Shown: positions 42,363 to 52,177 of the stretch, piece after piece
Position numbering within the stretch: position 1 is the stretch's first letter
Layout of the letters: each line of letters begins with the position of its first letter
Source of the DNA: Rhodospirillales bacterium 70-18
GTDB lineage: Bacteria; Pseudomonadota; Alphaproteobacteria; Acetobacterales; Acetobacteraceae
NCBI GenBank assembly: GCA_001899585.1
Contig: MKWE01000009.1
Span: 22,782 to 86,781, forward strand
Direction of reading: 5' to 3'
DNA length: 64,000 nt
Translations under genes and position numbers: made by a program
The notes under the pieces: generated by a model
Told to the model about the DNA's origin: nothing
What the model saw: the letters and a program-made list of their open reading frames with translations, nothing else
The model's database searches: none

Positions 42363-45076
42363 CCGGCTTCCTGCTCGACGGCCAGGCGGTGGAGGCGGCG
42401 CCGGGCGAGACCATCTGGCAGGTGGCGCGGCGCGAGGGCGTGGGCCTGCCGCATCTGTGCCACTCCCCCGCGCCGGGCTACCGGCCGGACGGCAATTGCC
42501 GCGCCTGCATGGTGGAGATCGAAGGAGAGCGGGTGCTGGCGCCGTCCTGCCTGCGGGTGCCCTCGGCCGGCATGGTGGTGCGCACCGCCTCGCCGCGCGC
42601 CGAGGCGGCGCGGCGCCTGGTGCTCGAATTGCTGCTGGCCGACCAGCCGGCGGCCGCACCCGACCCGGCGGCGAAGCTGCACGCCTGGGCGGCGCGCGCC
42701 GGCGTGGGCGACAGCCGCTTCCCCGGTGGCGCGCGCGCGCCGGCCGATACCAGCCATCCGGCGATGGCGGTCAACCTCGATGCCTGCATCCAGTGCGGCC
42801 TGTGCGTGCGCGCCTGCCGCGAGGTGCAGGGCAACGACGTGATCGGCATGGCCCGTCGCGGCCACCACGCCAAAATCGTGTTCGATTTCGACGACGCGAT
42901 GGGCGCCAGCAGCTGCGTCGGCTGCGGCGAATGCGTGCAGGCCTGCCCGACCGGCGCGCTGCTGCCCAAGGCCCTGCTGAACGGCGTGGTGGCCGACCGC
43001 AAGGTGGACTCGCTGTGCCCGTATTGCGGCGTCGGCTGCCAGGTGACCTATCACGTCAAGGACGACCGCCTGCTCTACGCCGAGGGCCGCGACGGGCCGG
43101 CCAATCACGGGCGGCTCTGTGTGAAGGGCCGCTTCGGCTTCGACTATATCCACCACCCGCACCGGCTCACCCAGCCGCTGATCCGCCGCGAGGACGCGCC
43201 GAAGCAGGCGGATTGTCAGGTGGACCCCGGCAATCCCTGGACCCATTTCCGCCCCGCAGGCTGGGCGGAGGCGCTGGACCGCGCGGCGGGCGGCTTCCAG
43301 CGCCTCCGCGCGGCGCATGGGCCGCGGGCGCTGGCCGGCTTCGGCAGCGCCAAGGGCTCCAACGAGGAGGCATATCTGTTCCAGAAGCTGGTGCGCACCG
43401 GCTTCGGCTCCAACAACGTGGACCACTGCACCCGGCTGTGCCACGCCTCCTCGGTGGCGGCCCTGATGGAAGGGCTGCATTCCGGGGCGGTCACCGCCCC
43501 GTTCGCGGCCGCGCTGGACGCGGAGGTGATCTTCGTCATCGGCGCCAACCCGACGGTGAACCACCCGGTGGCCGCCACCTTCATCAAGAACGCGGTGCGG
43601 CGCGGCGCCAAGCTGATCGTGGCCGACCCGCGCGGGCAGGCGCTGTCGCGGCTGGCCACCTACGACTTGCGCTTCCGCCCGGGCAGCGACGTGGCGCTAC
43701 TGAACGCCATGCTGCACACCATCATCGCGGAGGGGCTGGCGGACCAGGGGTATATCGCCGCGCATACCGAGGGCTTCGCGGAACTCGCCGCCCATGTCGC
43801 CGGCTTCGCGCCCGAGCGGATGGCCGCCGTGTGCGGCGTGCCGGCCGAAACGCTGCGGGCGGCGGCGCGGCTGTACGCCACCAGCGGCGCGGCGATCATC
43901 TTCTGGGGCATGGGCATCTCCCAGCACGTCCACGGCACCGACAACGCGCGCTGCCTGATCGCGCTGGCGCTGGCCGCCGGGCAGATCGGGCGGCCTGGGA
44001 CCGGGCTGCACCCGCTGCGCGGCCAGAACAACGTGCAGGGCGCCTCCGACGCCGGGCTGATCCCGATGTTCTTCCCCGACTACCACGCCACCGGCGAGAA
44101 CGCGGTGCGCCGGCGCCTGGAGACGCTGTGGGGCGCCACACTGGACCCCGCGCCCGGCCTGACGGTGGTGGAGATCATCAAGGCCGCCGCCGCCGGTGCG
44201 ATCCGCGGCATGTACGTCCAGGGCGAGAATCCGGCCATGTCCGACCCCGACCTGCACAAGACGCGCGCCGCCCTGGCCGGGCTGGACCACCTGGTGGTGC
44301 AGGACCTGTTCCTGACCGAGACCGCCTTCCATGCCGACGTGGTGCTGCCCGCCGCCGCCTTCGCCGAGAAGGCGGGCACCTTCACCAACACCGACCGGCG
44401 GGTGCAGCTTGCCCGCGCGGTTGTGCCGCCGCCGGGCGAGGCGCGGCAGGATTGGTGGATCATCCAGGAGGTCGCACGCCGGCTGGGGCTGGGCTGGGAC
44501 TACGCGGGCCCGGCCGATATCTTCGCCGAGATGGCCCTGGCGATGCCCTCCCTGGCCAACATCACCTGGGAGCGGCTGGGGCGCGAGGGCGCGGTGACCT
44601 ATCCGGTGGCCGGGCCGGACGTGCCGGGCCAGGACATCCTGTTCACCGACCGCTTCCCCACGCCTTCCGGCCGCGCCCGCATCGTGCCCGCCGCCGTGGC
44701 GCCGCCCGACGAGCTGCCGGACGCGGAGTTCGACATGGTGCTGTCCACCGGGCGGGTGCTGGAGCACTGGCACACCGGCGCGATGACCCGCCGCTCCGCC
44801 ACGCTCGACACGCTGGAGCCGCAGGCCGTCGCCCTGCTCTCGCCGCAGGAACTCGGCCGGCGGGGCATCGCGCCCGGCGGCATGATCCGGGTGACCACCC
44901 GCCGCGGCACGGTCGAGATCATGGCGCGCGCCGACCGCGACGTGCCGGCGAACATGGTGTTCATCCCGTTCTGCTACGCCGAGGCGGCGGCCAACCTGCT
45001 GACCAACCCGGCGCTGGACCCGTTCGGCAAGATCCCTGAATTCAAGTTCTGCGCCGCGCGGATCGCGCCAGCCTAG
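42359..45076 (+). CDS. fdsA: Formate dehydrogenase catalytic subunit (Mo/W-bis-MGD, FdsA-like)
   Basis: 905 residues. Order: N-terminal [2Fe-2S] domain (LCHSPAPGYRPDGNCRACMV), His-Cys-type and two ferredoxin-like clusters (CIQCGLCVRACRE, CVGCGECVQACP), the Mo-domain [4Fe-4S] CPYCGVGC, the active-site loop NNVDHCTRLCHASSV in which Cys is the metal ligand (no selenocysteine), and the C-terminal pterin-binding barrel. It oxidises formate to CO2 for NADH production. A terminator follows directly, with no fdsC/fdsD. Confidence 0.95.
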   Translation: MTGFLLDGQAVEAAPGETIWQVARREGVGLPHLCHSPAPGYRPDGNCRACMVEIEGERVLAPSCLRVPSAGMVVRTASPRAEAARRLVLELLLADQPAAAPDPAAKLHAWAARAGVGDSRFPGGARAPADTSHPAMAVNLDACIQCGLCVRACREVQGNDVIGMARRGHHAKIVFDFDDAMGASSCVGCGECVQACPTGALLPKALLNGVVADRKVDSLCPYCGVGCQVTYHVKDDRLLYAEGRDGPANHGRLCVKGRFGFDYIHHPHRLTQPLIRREDAPKQADCQVDPGNPWTHFRPAGWAEALDRAAGGFQRLRAAHGPRALAGFGSAKGSNEEAYLFQKLVRTGFGSNNVDHCTRLCHASSVAALMEGLHSGAVTAPFAAALDAEVIFVIGANPTVNHPVAATFIKNAVRRGAKLIVADPRGQALSRLATYDLRFRPGSDVALLNAMLHTIIAEGLADQGYIAAHTEGFAELAAHVAGFAPERMAAVCGVPAETLRAAARLYATSGAAIIFWGMGISQHVHGTDNARCLIALALAAGQIGRPGTGLHPLRGQNNVQGASDAGLIPMFFPDYHATGENAVRRRLETLWGATLDPAPGLTVVEIIKAAAAGAIRGMYVQGENPAMSDPDLHKTRAALAGLDHLVVQDLFLTETAFHADVVLPAAAFAEKAGTFTNTDRRVQLARAVVPPPGEARQDWWIIQEVARRLGLGWDYAGPADIFAEMALAMPSLANITWERLGREGAVTYPVAGPDVPGQDILFTDRFPTPSGRARIVPAAVAPPDELPDAEFDMVLSTGRVLEHWHTGAMTRRSATLDTLEPQAVALLSPQELGRRGIAPGGMIRVTTRRGTVEIMARADRDVPANMVFIPFCYAEAAANLLTNPALDPFGKIPEFKFCAARIAPA

Positions 45077-45112
45077 AGCTGGATGCCTTCTGACAGGCGA
45101 AGGCACCCAGCT
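45077..45112 (+). terminator. Rho-independent-like terminator after fdsA
   Basis: Arms AGCTGG-TGCCTTC and GAAGGCA-CCAGCT pair around an 8-base loop, with one A/C bulge pair, 3 bp after the stop codon context. A T-rich stretch (CTTTGTTTTG) follows about 7 bp later. Confidence 0.75.
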
Positions 45113-45174
45113 CCAGCTCTTTGTTTTGTCGCGTGATTCAGACCTCCGGTGATTCCATCTCCGGCCATCACGCT

Positions 45175-46332
45175 CTAACCGGCGGCGCGCAACGCCCGGT
45201 CGAGGTCGGCGAACAGGTCCTCCACTTCCTCCACGCCCGCCGACAGCCGCAGCAGGTCGGGCGGGCAGGGGGAGCCGGCGCCCTCGATGGAGGCGCGATG
45301 CTCGATCAGGCTCTCGACGCCGCCGAGCGAGGTCGCGCGCTTCCACAGCGTGACGCCGGCGGCGGTGGCGATGGCCGCCGCCTCGCCACCGCGCACGCGG
45401 ATCGACAGCATGCCGCCGAAGCCGCCGGTCATCTGCCGCAGCGCCACGTCATGGCCGGGATGGCTCGGCAGGCCGGGATACAGCACCTGCGCCACCTGGG
45501 CGTGGTTGGACAGGCGCAAGGCCAGTTCCATCGCGTTGGCGCAGGCGGCGCGCACCCGCAGGTCCAGCGTGCGCATGCCGCGGATCAGCATATAGGTCTC
45601 CAGCGGCCCCAGGATCTGCCCGAGCGTGGCGCGGGTGCGCTTGATGCGCTTCCAGAAATCGTCGTCCTGGCTGGCGGCGAGCGCGCCGGCGATCACGTCG
45701 GAATGGCCGTTGAGGTATTTGGTGGCCGAATGCATCACGATGTCCGCCCCCAGCGCCAGCGGGCGGGTCAGCAGCGGGGTGGCGACGGTGGAATCCACCG
45801 CCAGCCTGGCGCCGGCGGCATGGGCGATATCGGCGGCGGCGCGGATGTCGGTGATGGTCCACAGCGGGTTGGAGGGGGTTTCCAGCCACACCAGCCTGGT
45901 CTTGCCCGGCCGCACCGCCGCGCGCAGGGCGTCGAGGCTGCTGGTATCGACCAGCTCGACATCCAGGCCCCAGTGGCGGCCCTCGTTGATCAGCCAGTTG
46001 CGCAGGCCCCAGTACATCACCTCCGGCGCCACCACGTGGTCGCCCGGCGCCAGCGACAGGAACACCGCGGTGGCCGCCGACATGCCCGAGCCGAGCACCA
46101 TCGCCACCTTGGCCCCCTCCAGCATGGCGATGATCGCCTCCGCCTCGCGCACCGTCTCGTTGTCCGGCCGGGCGTAGATATTGCCGGTGCGGTACTGGTT
46201 GTCGGGGTCGCGGATATAGGTGGTGCTGACATGGATCGGCGGGACCACGGCCTGCGTGGCGGCGTCGATATGGCCCAGCGCCTGCGCGGCGAGGGTGCGG
46301 GTGGCCCAGGAGGGCTTGCTGGTGTCGCTCAT
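45175..46332 (-). CDS. PLP-dependent trans-sulfuration enzyme (cystathionine beta-lyase/gamma-synthase type)
   Basis: A 385-residue Cys/Met-metabolism enzyme: ATQAVVPPIHVSTTYIRD near the start, YARPDNETVREAEAIIAMLE, GSGMSAATAVFLSL, and the PLP-lysine motif MHSATKYLNGHSDVIAGAL. C-terminal SLGGVESLIEHRASIEG is typical. It may act as cystathionine beta-lyase or sulfhydrylase; sequence alone does not decide. Monocistronic. Confidence 0.9.
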   Translation of the reverse strand: MSDTSKPSWATRTLAAQALGHIDAATQAVVPPIHVSTTYIRDPDNQYRTGNIYARPDNETVREAEAIIAMLEGAKVAMVLGSGMSAATAVFLSLAPGDHVVAPEVMYWGLRNWLINEGRHWGLDVELVDTSSLDALRAAVRPGKTRLVWLETPSNPLWTITDIRAAADIAHAAGARLAVDSTVATPLLTRPLALGADIVMHSATKYLNGHSDVIAGALAASQDDDFWKRIKRTRATLGQILGPLETYMLIRGMRTLDLRVRAACANAMELALRLSNHAQVAQVLYPGLPSHPGHDVALRQMTGGFGGMLSIRVRGGEAAAIATAAGVTLWKRATSLGGVESLIEHRASIEGAGSPCPPDLLRLSAGVEEVEDLFADLDRALRAAG

Positions 46333-46384
46333 GGAGCGGAGTTTAGGGGCAGACGGAAAGGAAGGAAGGGCAATTGTCGAAAAT

Positions 46385-46405
46385 CTCTCACATTTGAGAG
46401 TTTTT
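46385..46405. terminator. Hairpin between convergently placed operon ends
   Basis: CTCTCA-CATT-TGAGAG followed by five T. It lies upstream of the trans-sulfuration gene and downstream of the Dpp operon end; on the minus strand the stem is followed by ATTTT, so it can end the dipeptide transporter transcript. Confidence 0.65.
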
Positions 46406-46447
46406 CCCGCTTTCTGGCGGTAGATGCCGAGGCGTCCCCAAGCGGAT

Positions 46448-46485
46448 GAAGCGTTTCCTCGCCTCTTCTTGTTCGCAAAAAGACG
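46448..46485. repeat. Degenerate relative of the A/T palindromic element
   Basis: The stretch with TTTCCTCGCC, CTTCTTGTTCGC and AAAAAGACG recalls the hairpin and flank at 39036-39075 (CTTCTTTTTGTCC, AAAAAGAAG, TTCCTCGCC) but with mutated arms. Similarity is by eye only. Confidence 0.4.
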
Positions 46486-46494
46486 CCCTTACCC

Positions 46495-48534
46495 TCAAAA
46501 CTTCCCCGGAAAATGGCAGGCCGCGAACTGCCCCCCGCCGATATCCTGCAATGGCGGCACCTCGGCGGCGCAGCGTGCCTCGGCGATCGGGCAGCGGGTG
46601 CGGAAGCGGCAGCCGCTCGGCGGGTTGAGCGGGCTGGGCGGCTCGCCCAGCATCGGCACGTGGCGGCGGGTGCGTTCGATGCGCGGGTCCGGCACCGGGG
46701 CGGCGGAGATCAGGGTGCGGGTGTAGGGGTGCTGCGGCCGCGCGAACAGGTCGGCGGCGCGGCCCACCTCCATCACCCGGCCCAGGTACAGCACCACGAT
46801 GCGGTCGCAGACATGGCGCACCACCGCCAGGTCGTGGGCGATGAACAGGTAGGTCAGCCCCAACCGCTCCTGCAGATCCACCATCAGGTTGATGATCTGC
46901 GCCTGGATGTTCACGTCCAGCGCCGACACTGGCTCGTCCGCCACCACGAAATCCGGCCCCACCGACAGCGCGCGGGCGATCGAGATGCGCTGGCGCTGAC
47001 CGCCGGAGAACTCGTGCGGAAAGCGCCGTGCGGACTGTACCGGCAGGCCCACCAGGTCGAGCAACTCGGCCACGCGCTGGCGTGCCGCCGCCTCGCCGTC
47101 CACGATGCCGTGCAGCCGCAGCGGGCCGGCCAGGATTTCGCCCACCCGGTCGCGCGGGTTCAACGAGGCATAGGGGTCCTGGAAGATCATCTGCATGCGC
47201 CGGCGCAGCGGGCGGATCTGCGCCTGGGTGGCGCTGCCGATGTCGGTGCCGTCGAACACGATCCGCCCGGCGGTGGGCTGGTGCAGCCGGGTGACGAGCC
47301 GGGCCAGCGTGGACTTGCCGCAGCCGGATTCGCCCACCAGCCCCACCGTCTCGCCGCGCGAGACCGTCAGGTCCACGTCATCGACGGCGCGCAGCACGCG
47401 CGGCTGGCCGAAATAGCCGTCGTTCGGCAACACGAAATGCTTTTGCAGCCCGGTCACCTGCAGCAGCGGCCCCGGCGCCGCCTCGGGCCGGGGCACGGCC
47501 GGCAGCGGCGCGGGGCGGGCAGGGGTGTGCAGCGCGCCGCCCGCCTGGGTCACCCAGCAGCGCGTGGCGCGGCCCTCGCCGGCCGGCAGCAACTGCGGAT
47601 GCTCGGCGCATTTGTCCACCGCGAACGGGCAGCGGGCGCGGAAGCGGCAGCCTTCCGGCCAGGTGCGCGGGTCGGGGGGCTGGCCCTCGATGGTCACCAG
47701 CCGGCGGTCCTCGGCCTCGGCGTCGATGCGGGGGGCGGCGTGCAGCAGCGCCCAGGTATAGGGGTGGCGCGGGTCGGTCAGCAGGTCTTCGGGCGCGCCC
47801 TCCTCCACCACCTCGCCGGCGTACATCACCAGCACGCGCGAGCAGACATTGGCGATCACCCCCAGGTCGTGGCTGATCAGGATCACCGCCGTGCCCATGT
47901 CGCGGTTCAGCCCGCGCAGCAGGTCCAGGATCTGCGCCTGGATGGTCACGTCCAACGCCGTGGTCGGCTCGTCGGCGATCAGCAGCGCCGGCTCGTTGGA
48001 GAAGCCCATCGCCAGCATCACCCGCTGGCGCATGCCGCCGGAATATTGGTGCGGGTAGGAGCCCACCGCCCGCTCCGGCGCCGCCACCCCCATCCGGCGC
48101 AACAGGTCGATCGCCCGCGTGCGCGCGGCGGCCGGGGTGAAGCGGCCATGGGCGGTCATCGCCTCCACCAGTTGGCGGGCGATGCGCAGCACCGGGTTCA
48201 GCGAGGTCATCGGGTCCTGGAAGACCATGGCGATCTCGCGCCCGCGCACCGCGCGGATGGCCTCCTCGTCGAGCCGCGCGAGGTCGCGCCCGCGGAAATG
48301 GATGGCGCCGCCCACGATGCGCGCCGGCGCGTCGAGCAGCCGCATGATCGACTTGGCGCAAACGCTCTTGCCCGAGCCGGATTCGCCCACGATGCCCAGC
48401 GTCTCGCCGGGATGCACGTCGAAGCTCACGCCGTCGACCGCCCGCACCGGGCCGGCATCGGTGAGGAACCAGGTGCGCAGGTCGCGCACCGACAGGATCG
48501 GCGCGGCCGGCGGGCGGTCAGCGGGTGCGGGCAT
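46495..48534 (-). CDS. Fused dipeptide/oligopeptide ABC ATPase (DppD-DppF in one chain)
   Basis: A 679-residue protein with two complete ABC units. Unit 1: [37 protein letters not shown]. Unit 2: [37 protein letters not shown]. Each is followed by the oligopeptide-permease C-terminal cysteine motif ([15 protein letters not shown] and [15 protein letters not shown]). It energises the DppBC permease encoded upstream with a 17-bp overlap. Fusion of the two ATPases is common in alphaproteobacteria. Confidence 0.93.
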   Translation of the reverse strand: MPAPADRPPAAPILSVRDLRTWFLTDAGPVRAVDGVSFDVHPGETLGIVGESGSGKSVCAKSIMRLLDAPARIVGGAIHFRGRDLARLDEEAIRAVRGREIAMVFQDPMTSLNPVLRIARQLVEAMTAHGRFTPAAARTRAIDLLRRMGVAAPERAVGSYPHQYSGGMRQRVMLAMGFSNEPALLIADEPTTALDVTIQAQILDLLRGLNRDMGTAVILISHDLGVIANVCSRVLVMYAGEVVEEGAPEDLLTDPRHPYTWALLHAAPRIDAEAEDRRLVTIEGQPPDPRTWPEGCRFRARCPFAVDKCAEHPQLLPAGEGRATRCWVTQAGGALHTPARPAPLPAVPRPEAAPGPLLQVTGLQKHFVLPNDGYFGQPRVLRAVDDVDLTVSRGETVGLVGESGCGKSTLARLVTRLHQPTAGRIVFDGTDIGSATQAQIRPLRRRMQMIFQDPYASLNPRDRVGEILAGPLRLHGIVDGEAAARQRVAELLDLVGLPVQSARRFPHEFSGGQRQRISIARALSVGPDFVVADEPVSALDVNIQAQIINLMVDLQERLGLTYLFIAHDLAVVRHVCDRIVVLYLGRVMEVGRAADLFARPQHPYTRTLISAAPVPDPRIERTRRHVPMLGEPPSPLNPPSGCRFRTRCPIAEARCAAEVPPLQDIGGGQFAACHFPGKF

Positions 48535-49375
48535 GCGGGTCGAGCCAGTCGCGGAAGCCGTCGCCCATGAAGTTGAACCCCATCACCACGGTCAGGATGG
48601 CCAGGCCCGGGAAGGTGGCGACCCACCATTGCTGCACCAGTTCGCGCCCCTCGGCCACCATCGCCCCCCATTCGGCGGTGGGCGGCACCACGCCCAGGCC
48701 GAGGAAGGACAGGCCGGCGAACACCAGGATGGCGTTGCCCACATCCAGGGTCAGCAGCACCACCAGCGGGCCGACGGCATTGGGCAGGATCTGCCGCACC
48801 AGGATATGCGCCGGCCCGAACCCCACCGACTGCGCCGCCTCCACGTATTCCATCGAGCGCTGGGTGATCACCAGGCTGCGGGCGAGGCGGGCGAATTTCG
48901 GCCACCACACCACCAGCATGGCGATCACCGTGTTGACCGTGCCGATGCCCAGCGCCGCCGCGATCGCCATCGCCAGGATGATCGGCGGGAAGCAGAACAC
49001 CAGGTCGGTCAGCCGCATCAGCGCCTCCTCCACCCAGCCGCGCGCATAGGCGGCGATGGCCCCCAGCAGCGTGCCGAACAGCCCGCCGATGGCCACCACC
49101 ACGAAGCCCACCGCCAACGACACCCGCGCGCCATGGATCACGCGGGAGGCCACGTCCCGCCCCAGCGCGTCGGTGCCCATCCAGTGCACCCAGGAGGGCG
49201 GCTTCAGCCGGTTGGCGACATCGACGAAATTGGCGTCGAACGGCGAGACCCAGGGGGCGAAGATCGCCAGCAGCGCCCAGGCCAGGATGATCGCCGCCCC
49301 CAGGCTGGCCAGGCCGTAGCGGCGCAGCCAGCGTTGGCGGGGCGAGGCGATGGCGGGCAGCACCACCCCGCTCAT
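48518..49375 (-). CDS. DppC-like ABC permease
   Basis: A 285-residue inner-membrane protein with an N-terminal cytoplasmic arm, the DppC hallmark HWMGTDALGRDVASRVIHGA near residue 70, and an EAA loop (EAAQSVGFGPAHILVRQILP). Second permease of the dipeptide-type importer; overlaps dppB by ATGA. Confidence 0.93.
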   Translation of the reverse strand: MSGVVLPAIASPRQRWLRRYGLASLGAAIILAWALLAIFAPWVSPFDANFVDVANRLKPPSWVHWMGTDALGRDVASRVIHGARVSLAVGFVVVAIGGLFGTLLGAIAAYARGWVEEALMRLTDLVFCFPPIILAMAIAAALGIGTVNTVIAMLVVWWPKFARLARSLVITQRSMEYVEAAQSVGFGPAHILVRQILPNAVGPLVVLLTLDVGNAILVFAGLSFLGLGVVPPTAEWGAMVAEGRELVQQWWVATFPGLAILTVVMGFNFMGDGFRDWLDPHARTR

Positions 49376-50385
49376 CGCTTCAGCACCCGCGGGTCGAGCA
49401 GCGCGTAGGACAGGTCGACCAGGAAGTTCACCGCCACGAACACGATGGCGACGATGGTGGTGATGGCCATGATCGCCGGGAAATCCACCGCCACCGCGCT
49501 GGTGAAGGTGTAGCGGCCGAGGCCGGGCCAGGAGAACACCGTCTCGGTCATCACCGCGCCGGCCAGCAGGTTCGCATAGGCGAGCCCGCCCAGCGTCACC
49601 ACCGGCAGCATGGCGTTGGGCAGCGCGTGGCCGGTCACCACCGCCCGGCCACGCAACCCCTTGGCGCGCGCCACCCGCACATAGTCCTGCGACAGCGCCT
49701 CCAGCATCGCGGCGCGGGTGGTGCGGGTGATCAGGCCGAGGGTGGAGCCGGCCAGCACGATCGACGGCAGCACCAGATGCGCCGCCGCGTCGCGGAACGT
49801 GTCCCAGTCGCCCAGCCAGGCGGTGTCGATCAGCAGCAGCCCGGTGATCGGCGTGGGCGGGAACGACACCGGGTCCAGCCGCCCCGGCCCGGGTGCGATG
49901 TCCAGCCAGCCGTAGAAGATCGCCAGCACCACGAAGGCCAGCCAGAAGGTCGGCGCCGAGACCCCGATCAGCGAGACCGCGCGGGCCAGGTGGTCGATCC
50001 AGGAATCCCGCCGCACCGCCGCCAGTATGCCCAGCGGCAGCCCCACCGCCAGCGACAGCACGAAGGCGATCGAGGCCAGTTCCACCGTTGCCGGCGCGTA
50101 GTCGGCGATGTCGCGCAGCACCGGCCGGCGGGAGACCAGCGATTCCCCGAAATCGCCGTGCAGCATGCCGTCGAGGAAGATCCAGTAGCGATGCCACAGC
50201 GGCAGGTCGAGGCCCCAGTGGTGGCGGAACTCGGCGACCGTCGCGGGGTTGGAGGCCGCGAGGTCGCCGAGCTGCATCAGCACCGGGTCCCCTGGCACCG
50301 TGTTGGCGATCAGGAAGATCACCAGCGTGGCCAGCAGGACCATCACCACCGACAGGCCCAGGCGGGAGACGACGTAGCGCAGCAT
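49372..50385 (-). CDS. DppB-like ABC permease
   Basis: A 337-residue permease: first TM VVSRLGLSVVMVLLATLVIF, periplasmic domain with GDPVLMQLGDLAA, and EAA loop DYVRVARAKGLRGRAVVTGH. Nine bases separate it from the binding-protein gene upstream. Confidence 0.93.
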   Translation of the reverse strand: MLRYVVSRLGLSVVMVLLATLVIFLIANTVPGDPVLMQLGDLAASNPATVAEFRHHWGLDLPLWHRYWIFLDGMLHGDFGESLVSRRPVLRDIADYAPATVELASIAFVLSLAVGLPLGILAAVRRDSWIDHLARAVSLIGVSAPTFWLAFVVLAIFYGWLDIAPGPGRLDPVSFPPTPITGLLLIDTAWLGDWDTFRDAAAHLVLPSIVLAGSTLGLITRTTRAAMLEALSQDYVRVARAKGLRGRAVVTGHALPNAMLPVVTLGGLAYANLLAGAVMTETVFSWPGLGRYTFTSAVAVDFPAIMAITTIVAIVFVAVNFLVDLSYALLDPRVLKR

Positions 50386-50394
50386 CTGCCTGGT

Positions 50395-52029
50395 TCAGGC
50401 CGGCTTCGCCCCGGCCAGCTCGGTCATCCATCCCGCCGCCGTCAGTTGCAGGCCGGCGACGCTCTTGCGCACGGCGATCTGGTAGATCGGCTGGATCAGC
50501 ACGAAGTGGTGGGCGGCGTCGACCATCGCCTCCTGGTACTGCTTCCACAGGACGGCCGATTTCGCGTTGTCCCGCTCGGCGGAGGCGTCGTTGACCAGCT
50601 TGCGCACCGCGGCGGGCACGTCCCAGTGCACGCGCTTGGACACGCGGTCGATGGTGGCGGCGGCCCAGAGCTGGTTTTCCGGCGCCGGCGGGTTCCAGAA
50701 GGTCAGCACCGCCTGCGCCTTGCCGCCCAGATACATGGTGCGCATGTTGAGCTGGTCCATCGGCGCCAGTTCGGCCTTGATGCCGACGCGGGCGAGGTCG
50801 GCCTGGATCTTCTGCGCCAGGTTCTGGTACGACACGCCGGCGATGGCGGCGTTGCCATAGGCGAGCTGGAAGCTGAACCCGTCCGGCAGTCCGGCCTCGG
50901 CCAGCAGTTTCTTGGCGCGCGGCAGGTCCTCGCGGAAGCCGATTTCCTTGGTGAGTTCGCTGGTGGAGCCGTTCATGCCCACCGGGATGAAGCTCACCGG
51001 CCGCACCGCGTGGCCGCCGATCAGGTTCTTGATGATGCCGTCGAAGTCGATCGCGTAGCCGATCGCCTGGCGCGCCTTCTTGTTGCGCAGCGCCGGATTG
51101 TCGGCACTCTCGGCCACCGCCATGTAGATGAAGTCCAGGCTGGTGGCGCCTTCCACGCGGATATCCGGGTCGTCCTTCAGGGTGGCGACCTGCTCGGGGA
51201 TCAGGTTGAAGGCGACATCGATGTCGCCGCGCTTGATCGCCAGAAGCTGGGCGGCGCTCTCGCTCATGTGGCGGATCAGCACCCGCTCATAGCCGGGCTT
51301 GCCGCCCCAGTACTGGTCGTTGCGCACCATCTGGATGGACTGGTTGCGCTGCCAGCCGGTGAGGCGATAGGGGCCGGTGCCGCAGGAATTGGCGTTCAGC
51401 CAGTCGGTCGCCTTGTCCTTCTCCTTGGCGTCCGCCGCGTCGGTGGCGCCGTGCTGCACGGCCACCGCCTTTTCCATCACGATGAACTCGGGGGCGGCGA
51501 TGATGCTCAGGATCGGCTGGGTCGGGTCTTTCAGCAGCATGTCCACGGTGTGGTCGTCCACCACCTTCATGCTGTCCACATGGGCGATGTACTGCTGCGG
51601 CTGGTCCTTCAGGTTGATCACCCGCTCGAAGGAGAAGCGCACGTCCTCGGCGGTCATCGGCGTGCCGGTGGAGAATTTCACCCCCTGGCGCAGCTTGAAG
51701 CGCAGGGTCTTGCCGTCGGCCTGCATGGCCCATTCGGTGGCCAGCGCCGGCTTGATGTTCACGTAGTCGCCCGGGCTGAAGGTCACCAGCGAGTCATAGG
51801 CGGCGTGGCAGGGCAGCGGGTTGGAGTACTGGGCGACGCGTGCGGGGTCGAGGGAGATGGAGTCGCTGATGTCCAGCCCGATCACCAGCGTGGCCTTGCG
51901 CGCGGCGTTCTGGGCGCGGGCCGGGCGGGCGCCGGCCAGCACGGCCGCCAATAGCCCGCCCCCGCCGGCGATGAACGGCCGCCGCCCCAGGCCGCCGCGC
52001 GATACGTCGGATTTCGCCTTGTCGGTCAT
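50395..52029 (-). CDS. Dipeptide-type ABC transporter substrate-binding protein (Tat-exported)
   Basis: A 544-residue DppA/OppA-family protein. The leader GLGRRPFIAGGGGLLAAVLA has twin arginines and ends PARAQ. The body has DSLVTFSPGDYVNIKPALAT, LRQGVKFSTGTPMTAEDVRF and GTGPYRLTGWQRNQSIQMVR, the usual SBP_bac_5 signatures. The ATG at 52029 follows GGGGGAA. First gene of the importer operon; ligand could be a peptide or another amide compound. Confidence 0.92.
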   Translation of the reverse strand: MTDKAKSDVSRGGLGRRPFIAGGGGLLAAVLAGARPARAQNAARKATLVIGLDISDSISLDPARVAQYSNPLPCHAAYDSLVTFSPGDYVNIKPALATEWAMQADGKTLRFKLRQGVKFSTGTPMTAEDVRFSFERVINLKDQPQQYIAHVDSMKVVDDHTVDMLLKDPTQPILSIIAAPEFIVMEKAVAVQHGATDAADAKEKDKATDWLNANSCGTGPYRLTGWQRNQSIQMVRNDQYWGGKPGYERVLIRHMSESAAQLLAIKRGDIDVAFNLIPEQVATLKDDPDIRVEGATSLDFIYMAVAESADNPALRNKKARQAIGYAIDFDGIIKNLIGGHAVRPVSFIPVGMNGSTSELTKEIGFREDLPRAKKLLAEAGLPDGFSFQLAYGNAAIAGVSYQNLAQKIQADLARVGIKAELAPMDQLNMRTMYLGGKAQAVLTFWNPPAPENQLWAAATIDRVSKRVHWDVPAAVRKLVNDASAERDNAKSAVLWKQYQEAMVDAAHHFVLIQPIYQIAVRKSVAGLQLTAAGWMTELAGAKPA

Positions 52030-52064
52030 GGCTTCCCCCAATCTTGCTTATGGTTGCGATAACT

Positions 52065-52074
52065 ATTGCGCAAT
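52065..52074. promoter_or_regulatory. Short palindrome in a divergent promoter
   Basis: ATTGCGCAAT is a perfect 10-bp palindrome between the importer operon and the divergent hydrolase gene, 36 bp from the importer ATG. It could be an operator half-site set; no regulator gene is adjacent. Confidence 0.3.
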
Positions 52075-52177
52075 CTTGCCGGCTTGGCCAGCACCGCAAT
52101 GTTTCGGCATGTTCGGGGCTTTGACACATGGCGCCCGAGACGCGATGAGGGGCGACGCCAGCGAGGGGGGCAGCGCC

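Noticed and set aside
39768-42659. 963-codon antisense frame over gnd, gntK and the formate dehydrogenase genes
   Set aside because: Low-complexity Arg/Ala/Pro product opposite clearly real genes; a GC-bias shadow.
41009-45076. A 1,355-codon continuous frame suggesting one giant formate dehydrogenase protein
   Set aside because: Its first 450 codons are an out-of-frame reading of the FdsG-FdsB gene; the real fdsA starts at the ATGA overlap at 42359.
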